Below the pieces are notes generated by a model. The model was not told the DNA's origin. It saw nothing but the letters and a program-made list of their open reading frames with translations, and searched no databases. Position numbers and translations under genes: made by a program. A DNA stretch of 6,119 nucleotides from Planctomycetaceae bacterium (GTDB lineage: Bacteria; Planctomycetota; Planctomycetia; Pirellulales; Thermoguttaceae). The stretch lies in NCBI GenBank assembly GCA_031257725.1, contig JAIROD010000734.1, positions 1-6,119 of the forward strand. Direction: 5' to 3'. Shown here in pieces: positions 4,511-6,119 of this stretch; the stretch's first letter is position 1; every line of letters begins with the position of its first letter.

Positions 4511-5740
4511 ATGATGGAAACAACACCGAAATTAACCACCCCGCAAATTGCTATTGTCGGAACGGAAGGTTCGGGCAAAACTATTTTGGCTTCTGTTCTG
4601 GCAAAACGGATGTCTTCCAATACGGAGGGCATCTTTTTACATCCGCGCAGCTGGGAAACAGCGGAATATGTTGAGAAGGTCTGGCATGTTTTGAATAACG
4701 GTGAATGGTGGAAATCCACCGAAGCAGGATATACGTTTGAATTGCAATGGACATTGCACATCGGACAGTTGGCGGTACCGATGAAATTAATTGATTCCGC
4801 CGGACAAGACCTGCGCGAATTGTTCAGCAAGAATACGTACAAAAAAAAGAATCTTTCCGGAATTCAACGCGAGTTGCTGGATTATATTCAAGCAGCGTCT
4901 ATTGTTATTATTGTTGTTAATCTTCTTCACTTTCGCGGCGAACCGGATAGTCTCAAACGAAAGCAAAATGAATTTGTCCTCAAAGAAATAATTGATATGT
5001 TTGCGGCGGACAGCAGACATCAGGATATTGCTGTGGTGTTCACGGCATGGGATTTATATTATGCGGACATTACGAAAAATTACGGCGGCTTTACCAATTA
5101 CTTACAGAAAGAATTACCGCAACTCTACAACGCCATGCGAATCGGACATCAATCGGGTGATTCGATTCATTGGTTTCCGGTCGCAGCAGTGATGGATACG
5201 GAATTGAAAAATAATATCCGTGTTCCCAAACCGAATTTTCGCAGCGGAGGTCTTGACACGTTAAACAACTGGCTCGTCCATATCGTTCAGAGAGAACACA
5301 ATAGAGAACTGACGGCAAAGCAAACGAATGAATATGAAACAAAAATGCAGCAACTCAACCGATGGCTTATTCCGGTTGTTTGTGGAATTATTACGGGAAT
5401 GTGCGGTATATTGGGCGGTGGTGTTGGAGTTGGTGTTGCCTGCTTCATTGTCGGTTTGTTACTTGGAAGAGTCGGAATGTTGGTTCTTATTGAAAAAGTT
5501 TCCATATTTGATCTTCCGTCTCGGATAATAAATGGGAAACCGCAACAAAAACAACCGAAAACCGAAGAAGTACGCCAACCATCGGAGGATTTTAAAAGAA
5601 GCGACCATACGAAACGTCAGGAACGTTCCAACGCTCCAAACAAAAATACCAAAACAAAAACCGATACCGAAACCGATGACAATGTTGTTCCTGAAACTGT
5701 TCAACCGAGTGAACGTAAATCAAAGTCAATGAAATTTTAA
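4511..5740 (+). CDS. Ras-like P-loop GTPase with membrane hairpin, unrecognised family
   Basis: The 409-residue product starts with a P-loop GTPase domain. Walker A is GTEGSGKT (residues 17-24), a switch II-like DSAGQD is at 95-100 (compare DTAGQE in Ras), and after a hydrophobic strand (IVIIVVNLL, 130-139) a G4-like TAWD is at 178-181. The usual lysine of (N/T)KxD is alanine here, so guanine specificity is not proven. Residues about 286-328 form two hydrophobic, glycine-rich segments (IPVVCGIITGMCGILGG and GVACFIVGLLLGRVGMLVLI), probably a membrane hairpin. Residues 345-409 are a hydrophilic Lys/Thr/Glu tail, likely disordered. The domain would then face the cytoplasm, tethered to the membrane. 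ATG 4511 is followed at once by ATG 4514; neither has a Shine-Dalgarno, and I chose the first. The gene stands alone between repeat-rich regions. The role is unknown; similar stand-alone GTPases occur in complex bacterial signalling or conflict systems, but no partner gene is visible. Confidence 0.85.
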   Translation: MMETTPKLTTPQIAIVGTEGSGKTILASVLAKRMSSNTEGIFLHPRSWETAEYVEKVWHVLNNGEWWKSTEAGYTFELQWTLHIGQLAVPMKLIDSAGQDLRELFSKNTYKKKNLSGIQRELLDYIQAASIVIIVVNLLHFRGEPDSLKRKQNEFVLKEIIDMFAADSRHQDIAVVFTAWDLYYADITKNYGGFTNYLQKELPQLYNAMRIGHQSGDSIHWFPVAAVMDTELKNNIRVPKPNFRSGGLDTLNNWLVHIVQREHNRELTAKQTNEYETKMQQLNRWLIPVVCGIITGMCGILGGGVGVGVACFIVGLLLGRVGMLVLIEKVSIFDLPSRIINGKPQQKQPKTEEVRQPSEDFKRSDHTKRQERSNAPNKNTKTKTDTETDDNVVPETVQPSERKSKSMKF

Positions 5741-5754
5741 CGAATCATTTGTCC

Positions 5755-5824
5755 GTCCCTATTGTCCTTATTATCCTTCATGTTTCTATCGTTCCTCAGT
5801 TCTAATTTTAGGGATGCTAGGGAC
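5755..5824. repeat. Short inverted repeat after the GTPase gene
   Basis: GTCCCTA (5755-5761) and TAGGGAC (5818-5824) are exact inverted arms 56 bp apart, starting 15 bases after the stop codon. The loop is long and no T-run follows the second arm, so this is a poor terminator. It may be a remnant of the GTCCC hairpin family. The stretch 5825-5945 shows nothing beyond AT-rich sequence with two CCTTATTTT-like words. Confidence 0.35.
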
Positions 5825-5945
5825 ATGGGGGGACTTTAAGAATAAATTGAAACCAATAATCAAATTTTAGTGTTTTCGTCATTATTCAGTGGAATTTTTG
5901 AATACTGTTTCAATAAACCTTATTTTCACCTTATTTTTTTTAACA

Positions 5946-6119
5946 AAACAACCTTAGTAGCAACAAGGCAAAACAACAACTAACCTTATTACCTTATGAG
6001 TAAATCCCATTTTCTCAAAAAAAGATTAATACAAAAATGCGTGCAATACAAATCGTACAATATCAAAATAAGGTAATAAGGTTTGTCTTTTGTAGGAATC
6101 ATTGCTACTAAGGTTGTTT
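5946..6119. repeat. Nested inverted repeat reaching the window edge
   Basis: AAACAACCTTAGTAGCAA (5946-5963) is exactly inverted at 6102-6119, the last bases of the window. Inside, AACCTTATTACCTTAT (5982-5997) is exactly inverted at 6068-6083. The two arm pairs are separated by 18 bp of unmatched sequence on each side, so the whole folds with an internal loop. There is no gene inside. The outer arms may extend beyond the window on the right, but on the left the match stops at 5946 as far as can be checked. It resembles the ends of a small non-autonomous element. Confidence 0.7.

Noticed and set aside
4504..5342. Several 66-112 residue frames on both strands within the GTPase gene
   Set aside because: They are shadow frames of the 4511-5740 gene, which has clear nucleotide-binding motifs and membrane segments.

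Overview
The window looks like chromosomal DNA from a member of the Planctomycetota, probably an anaerobic or nitrogen-fixing one. Three things suggest this. The secreted beta-barrel protein resembles an outer-membrane family that I associate with planctomycetes. The starts lack clear Shine-Dalgarno sites. The genes are sparse and separated by long intergenic stretches full of palindromic repeats. The base composition is AT-leaning. The phylum is an inference from recalled family resemblance, not from a search.

Layout: 1-889 has no convincing gene. It holds ten tandem 21-bp units (61-271), a nested inverted-repeat element (304-624) with a perfect 27-bp hairpin at its core, an inverted second copy of that hairpin's loop (679-709), and three 25-bp tandem units (693-767). 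A plus-strand outer-membrane beta-barrel gene starts around 877-890, next to a run of 12 G. Its homologous part ends at about 2040, and the frame then runs on, antisense, through the 3' third of nifB until 2452. nifB lies on the minus strand (2050-3321) and is complete and intact. It makes the radical SAM enzyme that builds the nitrogenase cofactor precursor. Just upstream of it (3363-3380) is a very good sigma-54 (-24/-12) promoter, with a 10-bp inverted repeat about 100-150 bp further upstream where an activator could bind.

From about 3540 to 4510 the window is a repeat island. It has five GTCCC/GGGAC hairpins at roughly 50-bp spacing that switch orientation in the middle, then a 292-bp element with 14-bp terminal inverted repeats. 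That element encloses two facing REP-like units (GTAG next to a hairpin) with compensatory base changes in the hairpin stem. A sixth, degenerate GTCCC hairpin follows. A plus-strand gene (4511-5740) encodes an unrecognised Ras-like P-loop GTPase with a glycine-rich membrane hairpin and a charged tail. The last 380 bases hold no gene and end in another long inverted repeat that the window edge may cut.

No other nif genes, cas genes or transposase genes are visible. The three genes do not form an operon: the barrel gene and nifB converge and overlap, and the GTPase gene stands alone. The strongest functional statement is that nifB is probably expressed under sigma-54 control as a single gene. 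The strongest structural oddity is the abrupt replacement of the barrel gene's 3' end by the nifB 3' end.
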